The notes: generated from the sequence alone by a model not told the origin. 64,000 nt of DNA from UBA8529 sp964390565 (GCA_964390565.1 CAYMII010000010.1:1-64000), one strand, 5' to 3'. Positions 50,567-58,997 are shown, counted from the stretch's first letter. Made by a program: numbers and translations.

Positions 50567-51013
50567 ATGATGGAAAAAGTTAAGGTTGGCATTATTATTT
50601 GCGACAGGTACAAGACCTGCGCTGGTGGGAAATGTTTCAGGTCACTTCAAAACAAAGAAGGGGCTTTCGCAATCTATAAGGATCAAGATGTTGAAATTGC
50701 TGGCTTTACAACTTGTGGTGGCTGTCCCGGCGGAAATATCGAGTACGCCCCCGAAGAGATGAAAAAGAATGGGGTTACGCATATTCACCTTGCAACGGGT
50801 ATGGTAGTTGGATATCCACCTTGCCCAAACATTGAATACTTTACCAAGTTTATTCCCGAAAAATATGGGATGAAGGTTATAATTGGAACACACCCTATTC
50901 CTCAGAAATACTACAAAACCCACATGAATTTAAAAACTTGGAACAGCGAATCATTCCAATATATAATTCAGTCAACGATAACTGATGAAGAAACACGCTT
51001 GAGATACGATTAG
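50567..51013 (+). CDS. CGGC domain protein
   Basis: 148 residues (ATG 50567; 50570 is also possible). Start KVGIIICDRYKTCAGGKCFR, then FTTCGGCPGGNIEYAPEEM with the CGGC motif, then LATGMVVGYPPCPNIEYF. Many Cys point to metal or cluster binding. The family is of unknown function. End of the DUF134 operon; a bidirectional terminator follows. Confidence 0.9.
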   Translation: MMEKVKVGIIICDRYKTCAGGKCFRSLQNKEGAFAIYKDQDVEIAGFTTCGGCPGGNIEYAPEEMKKNGVTHIHLATGMVVGYPPCPNIEYFTKFIPEKYGMKVIIGTHPIPQKYYKTHMNLKTWNSESFQYIIQSTITDEETRLRYD

Positions 51014-51024
51014 TATCGCGAAAT

Positions 51025-51060
51025 AAAAAAAACCGCCTGATTTATAGGCGGTTTTCTTAT
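51025..51060. terminator. bidirectional terminator between CGGC and peroxiredoxin genes
   Basis: Stem AACCGCCT / AGGCGGTT with a 7-base loop, flanked by an A run on the left and a T run on the right, so it serves both convergent transcripts. Confidence 0.88.
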
Positions 51061-51070
51061 AATAATAGAT

Positions 51071-51784
51071 TTAGTTTTTCTTTAGAATCTTTTTCAAAAC
51101 TGTCTCCTTGTCCAATTTCTTTGTACAGAAGAACCAGTCGTAACACTTCACGTTTTCATCCTTGCTCTCCATACGTTCCTTGGCAAGGCCGCATGAACCA
51201 GCTGGTGGAACAATAACCTCATCGCCTGGACGCCAATCGGCAGGAGTTGCAACTTTAAACTCATCGGCTGTTTGTAACGCTACAACAACTCGGTAAAGCT
51301 CGTCGAAGTTACGCCCTAAGCTTAGCGGGTAATAAATGATAGTGCGAATTATTCCTTCGGGGTCAATAACAAATACTGCACGAACCGCTTTGGTGTTGCT
51401 TTCGCCGGGCATCATCATGCCATACTTTTGAGCAACTTCCATGGTAATATCCTCAATTAGCGGGAATTTCACCTCAACATTCTTCATGCCCTTGTACTCA
51501 ATTTTCTCCTTGATGGTACGCAACCATGCAATATGGCTGTAAAGTCCATCAACTGAAAGTCCAACTAATTTACAGTTAGCATCGGCAAATTGTTGCTCCA
51601 TGCTAGCAAAGGTCATAAACTCCGATGTGCAAACTGGAGTGAAATCGGCCGGATGGCTGAATAGGATTACCCAGCTTCCCTTATAATCATTAGGGAAATG
51701 AATATTTCCTTGTGTTGTTACCGCCTTAAATTCAGGCGCTTTTTCACCAATGCGTGGCATTGATACTACTTTGTTCTCTTCCAT
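51071..51784 (-). CDS. peroxiredoxin (Prx6/archaeal AhpC type)
   Basis: 237 residues. The peroxidatic Cys is C52 in HPADFTPVCTSEF; later Cys occur in GSCGLAKER and VKCYDWFFC, the extended C-terminus typical of archaeal-type peroxiredoxins. Reduces hydrogen and organic peroxides. It is the last gene of a perR - Dps-like - peroxiredoxin operon on the minus strand (23-base gap). Confidence 0.93.
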   Translation of the reverse strand: MEENKVVSMPRIGEKAPEFKAVTTQGNIHFPNDYKGSWVILFSHPADFTPVCTSEFMTFASMEQQFADANCKLVGLSVDGLYSHIAWLRTIKEKIEYKGMKNVEVKFPLIEDITMEVAQKYGMMMPGESNTKAVRAVFVIDPEGIIRTIIYYPLSLGRNFDELYRVVVALQTADEFKVATPADWRPGDEVIVPPAGSCGLAKERMESKDENVKCYDWFFCTKKLDKETVLKKILKKN

Positions 51785-51807
51785 TTTTATTTAGTTTTTG
51801 TTATTAA

Positions 51808-52320
51808 TTACATTCTCATTTTTTTAAACTCTTCTTTCATTCGGTTAATGTCGTTTAACCAATCCTCAATATCATTTTCGTGCTCTAATTCTTCATTCAG
51901 AATTGTAACCGCCATTTGATGAGTTGAGTGATCTTTACCATTTGTAAAATCAGCAATCTCTTGGTAACGTTGAATTGCGCACCTTTCCCCTTTAAGGTTT
52001 TGCTCAAGAATAACCTCAATGTAGGGGTCTGACGGCTCGTCGTATGAGCAACGAGCAAGCTTTGTCCATTCAGCAGGATTAATTACAGGTGTTCCACCAA
52101 GTTGAATAATGCGGTTTACAACCAGTACAGCATGATTTAGCTCTTGCGTAGCATGTAGTAAGAGTTCGGGTTCAACCTCACTTCTCATTGGGCCTTCCAT
52201 TAATCGGGCGCCAATCCAGTACTGGTAATATGCTAGCCACTCCTCCGAGAGGGCTGCGTTTAGCATATCGATGAGTTTCTTAACATCAATAGATGCAACT
52301 TTTATAGCTTCTTTTCCCAT
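51808..52320 (-). CDS. Dps-like ferritin (DPSL / thioferritin type)
   Basis: 170 residues, a four-helix ferritin-like protein. Di-iron ligand positions fit E27 (LSEEW), E60/H63 (QELNH), E112 region, E144 and H147 (EELEHEND). Two Cys, C91 (LARCSYDEP) and C114 (GERCAIQRY), are spaced like the active-site-near Cys pair that defines DPSL/thioferritins. Such proteins store iron and use it to remove peroxide. Six bases after perR. Confidence 0.85.
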   Translation of the reverse strand: MGKEAIKVASIDVKKLIDMLNAALSEEWLAYYQYWIGARLMEGPMRSEVEPELLLHATQELNHAVLVVNRIIQLGGTPVINPAEWTKLARCSYDEPSDPYIEVILEQNLKGERCAIQRYQEIADFTNGKDHSTHQMAVTILNEELEHENDIEDWLNDINRMKEEFKKMRM

Positions 52321-52326
52321 GTTCTA

Positions 52327-52758
52327 TTATTTTTTATTTGGTTTATGATCTTTATAGCTACCAACTATCTGAAGATTTATGTCTTTAATGTTAAAATCAG
52401 GAATCTTTTTTTTGTTGAAATACTCCTGAAGCAGTTTGTCCAGCTCTTCGTCGTAATAGTTCTCAATATAATCGCACTCTTCGCAGTATAAATGATGATG
52501 CCGATGCATCTCAATATCGTACCGCATAAAATCCCTATCGGTTTTAACTTTTTTAATAATATGTTTTTCACAGAATGTTTCCAGTATGTTATAAACAGTC
52601 CCCAATGCAAGGTTTGGGTGGTTCTTTCGCACGTACTCTTTAACCGCATCCGCCGTTGGGTGATCTTTTAGCGACATTAAAGCCTCCAAAACAGCCACTC
52701 TTTGGGGCGTAACCTTCAACCTATTTTTGGTTAGGATTTCAACTAGTTCAGAATTCAT
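52327..52758 (-). CDS. perR: Fur family regulator, PerR-like
   Basis: 143 residues. Winged helix (VTPQRVAVLEALMSLKDHPTADAV) then the metal-sensing HRHHHLYCEECDYIENY with H85, H87, C92, C95. It has only the first CxxC; the usual second structural CxxC is missing and the C-terminus is Lys-rich. Operon position before a ferritin and a peroxiredoxin argues for PerR (peroxide) and not Fur function. Confidence 0.85.
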   Translation of the reverse strand: MNSELVEILTKNRLKVTPQRVAVLEALMSLKDHPTADAVKEYVRKNHPNLALGTVYNILETFCEKHIIKKVKTDRDFMRYDIEMHRHHHLYCEECDYIENYYDEELDKLLQEYFNKKKIPDFNIKDINLQIVGSYKDHKPNKK

Positions 52759-52763
52759 ACTAA

Positions 52764-52780
52764 ATAGGAATTATTCTTAT
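52764..52780. promoter_or_regulatory. candidate PerR/Fur box upstream of perR
   Basis: ATAGGAAT-T-ATTCTTAT, an 8-1-8 inverted repeat with one mismatched pair, ends 6 bases before the perR start codon. Length and AT content resemble PerR/Fur boxes; suggests autoregulation. Confidence 0.4.
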
Positions 52781-53050
52781 ATGAGAGAAACACTAATTTA
52801 CGATATATGTTCAGCGAAGTCAATAAAAAAACAACATAATCATTAAGTAATTGATATATAGATTTATAATACGATAAAGAAATTAATTGTAGGATGAAAA
52901 AAGAGGTAATGGCAATAACCAAAAAATAAAAAAGCCAAAACTATTCACAGGAGTTAATACTCCCAATGAATAATTTCAGCTTAGTTGTTATCTTAAGGTC
53001 AGTTCGATGAAGGGAACATTACGTTTGAGGATAATAAAACGTATTTCATA

Positions 53051-53084
53051 TTTTATGATTTTGCATTAATGCAAAATCATAAAA
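53051..53084. repeat. 34-base perfect palindrome
   Basis: TTTTATGATTTTGCATT followed at once by its exact reverse complement, without a loop. It could form a cruciform or bind a dimeric protein. No gene ends close upstream on either strand that it would terminate. Confidence 0.85.
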
Positions 53085-53192
53085 CCTCTGTGTTCTCTGT
53101 GCTTCTCAATTACTATAAACATTAATATGACTAAGTTGTATCCCATTAAAACATTTATTTCGCAAAAAGAAAACACAAAAACTCTGTGTTAA
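53085..53192. repeat. degenerate copy of the CAC-repeat inverted element (copy 4)
   Basis: Starts CCTCTGTGTTCTCTGTGCTT and ends near ACACAAAAACTCTGTGTT. It shares the CTCTGTG spacing units of copy 2, but the arms match less well. Confidence 0.45.
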
Positions 53193-53255
53193 ACTTATAT
53201 CGAACTCACGTTATTTTATGTAAACAACCAGTAAAACTGCTCGCAGGTTAAGCTT

Positions 53256-53732
53256 CTAATAGTCCAAAGTGATAATACGTCCTTTTGTAAAATTGAAGAA
53301 CTTATCCTTTTGTGCAACCTGAACACCTTCCATTAAATCTTCGGGTTTAAAGCCTGCGATTTTCAAACAGGTAGGGCAAGCATAAACGCCCACTTTCTTC
53401 TCGGCAAGAAGCTTGATATAGGTTTGCAGCGACTCAAAATCAGCATATTTTAAGTCTTTTGCTCCCTTTACTAGCATCTCAACGGCATGAATATCCATGT
53501 AAACGATTACATCCTTATCCATTGCCATCATATTTGCCATTTTTAAAGGCATTAAAACCCGATGAGGGTCGTTGTAATTTTCGGTAATGTGAATAAAAAC
53601 GCCATCTCTTACAGAGTCGGTAGCAGCGGCAACATGCTTCTCGTGCATTGGTTCGTTGCTGCTTTTGGGGTTTTGATTACATGATATAATCGTTAACCCA
53701 ACGATAAGGAAAAGTCCGATATTTTTCATCAT
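53256..53732 (-). CDS. DsrE-family lipoprotein
   Basis: 158 residues. Lipobox TIISC with the lipidated Cys near 18 indicates an envelope lipoprotein. The rest is a DsrE/DsrF-like fold: GVFIHITENYNDPHRVLMPLKMA, then a GVYACPTCLKIAG motif with CxxC at the sulfur-active position, then DLMEGV. Export is odd for a sulfur-relay fold and suggests a periplasmic thiol/sulfur role. Monocistronic. Confidence 0.85.
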   Translation of the reverse strand: MMKNIGLFLIVGLTIISCNQNPKSSNEPMHEKHVAAATDSVRDGVFIHITENYNDPHRVLMPLKMANMMAMDKDVIVYMDIHAVEMLVKGAKDLKYADFESLQTYIKLLAEKKVGVYACPTCLKIAGFKPEDLMEGVQVAQKDKFFNFTKGRIITLDY

Positions 53733-53985
53733 TCAGAATATTAGGTAAATATTGAGCTAGATTTTATACTAATGTAAAGCTTTTTGCTTAAAACTGTATA
53801 ACACAGCATATCAAAATTATAGTAATCGGTTAGTTTATATGTAGTTTATGTTTTCATGTTAGGCTAATTATCACAATTTAGTTGACAGTTGACGGAAACA
53901 TGAATGCTTAAACCTCAACTTTGAACGTGTCAATAAAAAAGCGGTTATAAACCCCAACAATTAATACATTTGCAAAAAGAATAAT

Positions 53986-54438
53986 TTGGAATCGCTAATC
54001 GAATACGGGTATGTTGGGCTTTTCTTGGCCAGTTTTATTGCTGCAACGGTTATCCCCTTGAGTTCCGAGGTGGTTTTTATTGGGCTTTTAGCTGCAGGCG
54101 CAAATCCATTTATTGCTACTGCAATTGCAACAGTCGGAAATACTCTTGGAGGTCTAACTGGTTACATCATTGGTAGGCTTGGTAAATGGGATTGGCTCGA
54201 AAAGTACTTTAAGGTTAAGGAGGAGCACCTGCTTCGGATGGAGGAAAAAGTAAATAAGTATGGCGCTGCAATGGCCTTTTTTGCTTGGCTACCCGGAATT
54301 GGTGATTTGATACCCATTGCATTAGGCTTTTTTCGTGCAAAGGGATGGAAGGTTATCGCTTTCATGATGCTTGGCAAAGGTTTTCGTTACACTTTATGGG
54401 CCATTATTACCACTTACGGAATTAAACTGCTATTCTAA
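53986..54438 (+). CDS. small VTT-domain membrane protein (YqaA/DedA-like)
   Basis: 150 residues from a TTG start. Membrane protein of the VTT (DedA-related) superfamily with about four to five hydrophobic stretches: VIPLSSEVVFIGLLAAG, GNTLGGLTGYIIGRLG, and FAWLPGIGDLIPIALGFFR containing the conserved P-G-D region. Thought to act in lipid handling; exact role unknown. Confidence 0.85.
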   Translation: MESLIEYGYVGLFLASFIAATVIPLSSEVVFIGLLAAGANPFIATAIATVGNTLGGLTGYIIGRLGKWDWLEKYFKVKEEHLLRMEEKVNKYGAAMAFFAWLPGIGDLIPIALGFFRAKGWKVIAFMMLGKGFRYTLWAIITTYGIKLLF

Positions 54439-54517
54439 AGGCTTTCTTGTTAATTAAGTTTACAGAAACTAGAAGTTTTAAGGCACAGTATTGAAACTGA
54501 AGAGGGAGTCTAATTAT

Positions 54518-54620
54518 TTTAACCACAAAGGGCACGAAGGATACACAAAGAATTAAAGCAAAAGCATTGTAAATAAATACGTTGTGAACTTTGTGACGTA
54601 CTTAGTGAACTTCGTGTTTA
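54518..54620. repeat. intergenic imperfect inverted repeat (TTAACCAC element, copy 5)
   Basis: Left arm TTAACCACAAAGGGCACGAA continuing GGATACACAAAG; right arm GAACTTTGTGACGTACTTAG continuing TGAACTTCGTGTTTA. Reverse complements with several changes, about 30 bases between. Lies between the VTT gene and creD. Confidence 0.72.
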
Positions 54621-54651
54621 CGATTTTTCACACATTTTCAAATTGAAACAA

Positions 54652-54691
54652 TAAAAAAGATGTACTTAGACATTTCGCTAAATACATCTTT
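54652..54691 (-). terminator. intrinsic terminator of creD
   Basis: A 14-bp stem AAAGATGTACTTAG / CTAAATACATCTTT (one G-U), 8-base loop, followed on the minus strand by a T run. 20 bases past the creD stop. Confidence 0.88.
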
Positions 54692-54710
54692 CGCTTTAAA
54701 AATCAGGTTT

Positions 54711-56063
54711 TTATTCCTTCGAAGAATTCACTTCATCATCACCTTTTCCGCCATTAATGGAGTACCAGTTAATCTTACGCGATAGGTACATCACCGATGA
54801 AAGGATTAGGAATAGCCCAACGCTTCCCATCAATAGCGCATAATCCTGTAGCTGTAGCAATACGAAAAGGAATCCGTAAATTAAAATCAGAATCGACGAT
54901 AGGATTGTGGTTAATCGCCTATTCTTAAAGATACTGTATGCGTAGCTGGTTATCATGGTTACAATGCCAATGGTGGCAATAAGGTAAGCCATGTTAAAGC
55001 TCATCTGCTCCGAAAGCGATAGGAGTAAAAGGTAGAAAAGTAGCAGCCCAAAGCCAACCAAAACGTACTGAATTGGGTGAACTCTCATCTTGCGAAGCAC
55101 TTCAACAAAGAAGAAAACCATGAAGGTAAGCGCAATAAATAGGATTGCATACTTCATCGAGCGCTCGGTAATTTGATAGGTCTCGATGGGTAGAAGCAGG
55201 CTTACACCAAAGGCTGAACTCTCCATATTCACTTTATCATCAACCCATTTTTGTGGGTAGTTACGGTTCAGCTCAAGCACCTTCCATTTGGCATCAAAAC
55301 CTTTATCGGAAATGTGGCGTTCGTAGGGTAGGAAAGAGCCATCAAAACTTGGGTTTGGCCATGTCGAGGCAATTGTAACATTGGTCTCTTTACCAACAGG
55401 GATAAAGCTAATCCCCCTTGAGCCATTCAATGCAATATCAAACGAGAATTTGTAATCCGCTTCGCTTGGGATTTCGGTTAAGATATTATTTACAGTAACC
55501 CCCGATTCAACTATCTCGTTACTCTTAACTCCGGGCTCACAAACCATCGATTTATCGTTCCAGCTAAAGTTGATATTCTCTCTTATGCCTCGTAAATCGG
55601 GAATTCCAATGGTAATGTATGCCTCTTTCCAGTTGATAACAATCTTCTTATTCCCCAAATCAATAGCTGGCGCTTTAAAATTACCATCAACCTTTAGGGT
55701 TGATGAGTAAACGGCAACCTTAAAAAGCCCGCGATTACGCACTTCGGGGTTAATTTTCCCATCAACTTTAAGCGTTTCGGGAAGGAAATAGGCTGTGTGC
55801 GCGGATGTAATCTCTTCGCCTTGTTTTAGTCCGGGCTCAGTGAGAGTGTAAGGAACAGCCAAAACTGGTCCAGTTAGCTTTTGCTCAAAGCCCCACTTTG
55901 AGCTGATTTCGTTTGCAGCCTCCATTTGTCGTGCTTTACGCTCCATTACTAGCGAGTTGATCATCGACATGGGGATAATTAGCATTATAATTAAAAAGCC
56001 AATTGCTCCAACCTTAAGAACTACTGCGTTCCTTTCGAAAAATGATAAATTTTTTTCTGTCAT
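54711..56063 (-). CDS. creD: CreD family inner membrane protein
   Basis: 450 residues. One N-terminal transmembrane helix (about 18-33), a large periplasmic domain (LPETLKVDGKINPEVRNRGLFKVAVYSS is a family stretch, given here as one short segment of it: RGLFKVAVYSS), then VSLLLPIETYQITERSMKYA and a bundle of about five membrane helices with FFFVEVLRKMRVHPIQYVLV. CreD is linked to envelope integrity and beta-lactam/colicin response; the mechanism is unknown. It follows a winged-helix gene in an operon. Confidence 0.93.
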   Translation of the reverse strand: MTEKNLSFFERNAVVLKVGAIGFLIIMLIIPMSMINSLVMERKARQMEAANEISSKWGFEQKLTGPVLAVPYTLTEPGLKQGEEITSAHTAYFLPETLKVDGKINPEVRNRGLFKVAVYSSTLKVDGNFKAPAIDLGNKKIVINWKEAYITIGIPDLRGIRENINFSWNDKSMVCEPGVKSNEIVESGVTVNNILTEIPSEADYKFSFDIALNGSRGISFIPVGKETNVTIASTWPNPSFDGSFLPYERHISDKGFDAKWKVLELNRNYPQKWVDDKVNMESSAFGVSLLLPIETYQITERSMKYAILFIALTFMVFFFVEVLRKMRVHPIQYVLVGFGLLLFYLLLLSLSEQMSFNMAYLIATIGIVTMITSYAYSIFKNRRLTTILSSILILIYGFLFVLLQLQDYALLMGSVGLFLILSSVMYLSRKINWYSINGGKGDDEVNSSKE

Positions 56064-56125
56064 GGTATTATATTTTAAATGTTGTTAAAAGTACTTTGAT
56101 TTACAAAGTATATAATTAAAAAAAA

Positions 56126-56425
56126 TTATTTCCCAGTATTAATCAACTTCTCAAGTCCAACGAGATGATCCTCAAAAGCCTTTCGGCCTTCGATAGTTGC
56201 ACGGTAGCTTGTATTCGGTTTCTTATCGAGGAATTGCTTCTTAACCTCGACATATTTCTCGGCCTCAAGTGCTTTCATATGACTAGCCAAGTTGCCATCG
56301 GTAACGCTAAGGGTCTCTTTCATGGTATTGAAATCAACCCAATCGTTAACCATCAGCACCGACATGATGCCAAGCCGTATACGGCTTTCGAAATGCTTAT
56401 TCAGATTTACTAGTAGCTCTTTCAT
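56126..56425 (-). CDS. winged-helix transcriptional regulator
   Basis: 99 residues from ATG 56425 (MKELLVNLNKHFESRIRLGI). Compact winged helix: MVNDWVDFNTMKETLSVTDG, then NLASHMKALEAEKYVEVKK and SYRATIEGRKAFEDH. This MarR/ArsR-like group commonly sits beside creD in Bacteroidota. It overlaps the end of the membrane protein gene upstream by 29 bases, so translation is coupled. Confidence 0.9.
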   Translation of the reverse strand: MKELLVNLNKHFESRIRLGIMSVLMVNDWVDFNTMKETLSVTDGNLASHMKALEAEKYVEVKKQFLDKKPNTSYRATIEGRKAFEDHLVGLEKLINTGK

Positions 56426-57065
56426 ACTTAAAGTACATGGCTGAACCGTAAACGATGTGTAAAATCCCAAACCCCAAAGCCCAGAAGAGTATGCCGTAGC
56501 CTACAAGAACCATGGCTAATAACCCCAGCACAATCTCGCAGTAACCCAGATACTTGATATCGTTTAAAGTAAATTTACTAGCATTAACAAGGGCAAGTCC
56601 ATAGAATATCAATGTTGATGGGGCAATTAGGTATACAAGGTGATGGAATAGTAAGGCAATGCAGAATAATCCACCTGTTACTAATGGGATAAATAGGTTG
56701 ATAAGCATTCGCTTTGCTGTGGCATCAAAGTAGGGAAGGCCCTTTTTACGTGCATTTCGAGTGGTGAAGAATACTCCAGAACCTAATGCTAGCATCAGAA
56801 CGATAATTGCATCAGTAAAAAGAAAGATTATAAAATTATGCAGCTCGCTACCGCTGATTAAATCATCGCGTAGGAAAACGCCCTGATTTTGGTATCTGCT
56901 AAAAAAGAACTCGTGCTGATAAATATAAACAGCAAGCGCACCAAGTAATGCAAAAATCCCTGCAAATACTCCAGCTAGTCCGCTTAGGGAGATAAACTTC
57001 GACGATCGCTCCATTATCGATCTTATCTCCTGTAAATCCTTTAAATGTTCGTTTTGATTGCTCAT
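56397..57065 (-). CDS. uncharacterised membrane protein of the creD operon
   Basis: 222 residues from ATG 57065 (MSNQNEHLKDLQEIRSIMER). Helix then about six transmembrane segments: SGLAGVFAGIFALLGALAVY, FTDAIIVLMLALGSGVFF, LINLFIPLVTGGLFCIALLF and others. No family name recognised with certainty. First gene of a three-gene unit with the winged-helix regulator and creD. Confidence 0.8.
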   Translation of the reverse strand: MSNQNEHLKDLQEIRSIMERSSKFISLSGLAGVFAGIFALLGALAVYIYQHEFFFSRYQNQGVFLRDDLISGSELHNFIIFLFTDAIIVLMLALGSGVFFTTRNARKKGLPYFDATAKRMLINLFIPLVTGGLFCIALLFHHLVYLIAPSTLIFYGLALVNASKFTLNDIKYLGYCEIVLGLLAMVLVGYGILFWALGFGILHIVYGSAMYFKYERATSKSE

Positions 57066-57222
57066 ATAAATATGTATCAAAAGTTCTTTGAGATGCAAAG
57101 TAAGTTTATTTCTAATTCAATTGCAAACTTTTTAACATTGTTTTATTAATGTGGTTTATTAAGAAATGTTAAAGTTATCCTATACTTTATTAAATTGCAT
57201 CAACAATTCATCTATCAAAATT

Positions 57223-57522
57223 ATGGAAGAGCAAAGGAAGAACTATCAGGAGAAAGCGCACCAAACACTTGATGATCTGTTTAAGGGAATCGATTCTTTG
57301 GAAGAAAAATTCCGCAATGCCAGTAAGGATTTTGGAACAAATATGGAGAAGAATATTGCCGACATGAAGGTGGAAGGTGAGAAGCTAAAAGGTAAACTCA
57401 AAGAGATGTACGAAGCCGACACCAAGGACTCGTGGGAGGAAATTCGAAATGGCTTTGAGAAAGCCGCAGTATCATTGAGAGAGGCATTCTCTAATGCATG
57501 GAAGAATATGCAGGGCAAATAG
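57223..57522 (+). CDS. small amphipathic helical protein
   Basis: 99 residues from ATG 57223. Highly charged, almost wholly helical, no Cys or Pro, with repeats such as SLEEKFRNASKDFG and WEEIRNGFEKAAVSL, like apolipoprotein or stress-related coiled proteins. No membrane segment. Function unknown. Single gene between the creD operon (divergent) and the aminotransferase. Confidence 0.65.
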   Translation: MEEQRKNYQEKAHQTLDDLFKGIDSLEEKFRNASKDFGTNMEKNIADMKVEGEKLKGKLKEMYEADTKDSWEEIRNGFEKAAVSLREAFSNAWKNMQGK

Positions 57523-57708
57523 TTATAAATCTTTAATTTTTAGAAACTAGGTAATATTTATTAAAATCTCAAATAATAATTTTTAAAAATATTGCCTATA
57601 AAAATATCATTTTGTAATTTCGTAGCGGTATTTTGATTACACTTTATTAAAAATTCGCTCAATTATCTGAAATGCTGATATTTTGAGTTTACACTAAATC
57701 ATACTGCT

Positions 57709-58920
57709 ATGATCACTGATTTAAACGAAATTTTCTCCGATAGCGCTAAAGGGATGAAGCGCTCGGCTATCCGTGAGATTCTTAAATTAACCCAAAGACC
57801 AGAGATTATCTCGTTTGCAGGAGGATTACCTTCACCAGAGAGTTTTCCAATTGAACAGCTAAAGGAGATTTCAGTTGAGGTGCTCGAGAACGAAGGAGTT
57901 CAGGCCTTACAGTATGGAACTACCGAAGGGGATAATAAGCTAAGACAAATTCTTGTTGATAGGTATAACAAGCAGGGGATAAACGTTAATTGTAACAACC
58001 TCATTATTACAACCTCTTCGCAACAAGGACTCGATTTAATCCCAAAAATATTTATCAACCCAGGCGATAAGGTTATTTGCGGCTTACCAAGCTATCTTGG
58101 AGGTATTTCTGCTTTTTCAACCTATGGTGCAGAGATGGTTGGTATCAGGTTAGATGAACAAGGAATGAGCGCTGATTTGCTCGAGAAGGCACTGATAGAT
58201 CTTAAGGCAAAAGGTGAAAAACCAAAGTTTATTTATACTATTCCCGATTTCCAGAATCCTGCTGGTATCACAATGACCGAAGCAAGACGATTGAAAATTA
58301 TTGAGATCGCACATAAGTATGATGTACTTATTGTTGAGGATAGCCCTTATCGCGAGCTTCGTTATAGCGGGAAAGCACAAAGAACGCTTTATGAGCTCGA
58401 TGGAACAGGTCATGTAATCATGCTTGGAACCATGTCAAAAATATTTGTTCCAGGATTTAGATTGGGTTGGGCAGTGGCTCATGAAAGTATTATCGATAAG
58501 CTTGTAACTGCAAAGCAATCAACAGACCTTTGCACATCAGCATATCTACAGAAAATCACAGCAAAGTATTTCGAAAAAGGTTACTTCGAAAAGAATTTAC
58601 AATTTATAATAAGTAGCTATCGCGATAAACGAGACGGAATGATTGCTGCGCTCCATAAATACATGCCAAAAGGCGTTAAGTGGACTGAACCCGAGGGTGG
58701 TCTATTCCTTTTTGTTACACTCCCTGAATATATGGATGCCGAGGAGCTATTCAAGGTTGCAATAGAGGAGCAGCAAGTTGCATTTGTTTTAGGAAATGTT
58801 TTCCATTGCGATGGTAGCGGAAAAAATACGCTTAGAATGAACTTCTCATTCATGTCAAAAGAGATGAACGAGGAGGGCGTTAAGCGACTTGCTAACGCAA
58901 TTAAGAAGTTGATGAAATAA
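57709..58920 (+). CDS. PLP-dependent class I/II aminotransferase (LysN/KAT-like)
   Basis: 403 residues. Matches the aminotransferase half of MocR-like and 2-aminoadipate/aromatic aminotransferases: FAGGLPSPESFP, QYGTTEGDNKLRQIL, TSSQQGLDLI, PDFQNPAGITM, the Schiff-base lysine in GTMSKIFVPGFRLGW. Acts on 2-aminoadipate, aromatic or branched-chain amino acids. A terminator follows directly. Confidence 0.9.
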   Translation: MITDLNEIFSDSAKGMKRSAIREILKLTQRPEIISFAGGLPSPESFPIEQLKEISVEVLENEGVQALQYGTTEGDNKLRQILVDRYNKQGINVNCNNLIITTSSQQGLDLIPKIFINPGDKVICGLPSYLGGISAFSTYGAEMVGIRLDEQGMSADLLEKALIDLKAKGEKPKFIYTIPDFQNPAGITMTEARRLKIIEIAHKYDVLIVEDSPYRELRYSGKAQRTLYELDGTGHVIMLGTMSKIFVPGFRLGWAVAHESIIDKLVTAKQSTDLCTSAYLQKITAKYFEKGYFEKNLQFIISSYRDKRDGMIAALHKYMPKGVKWTEPEGGLFLFVTLPEYMDAEELFKVAIEEQQVAFVLGNVFHCDGSGKNTLRMNFSFMSKEMNEEGVKRLANAIKKLMK

Positions 58921-58943
58921 ATAGGTTTTAGGGTTTAATCATT

Positions 58944-58982
58944 GGGACTACTATCCAGTTTTGGGTGTAGTCCCTTTTTTTA
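58944..58982 (+). terminator. intrinsic terminator of the LysN-like gene
   Basis: GGGACTAC / GTAGTCCC stem, 15-base loop, then seven T, 24 bases after the stop. Confidence 0.85.
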
Positions 58983-58997
58983 TACCTTTATTGCGTC

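Larger units (their letters stand above)
52759..53255. other. intergenic region upstream of perR with palindrome and repeat remnant
   Basis: 497 bases without a convincing gene. It contains the candidate PerR box (52764), a 34-base perfect palindrome (53051-53084) and a degenerate member of the CAC-repeat family directly after it (about 53085-53192). Confidence 0.6.
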
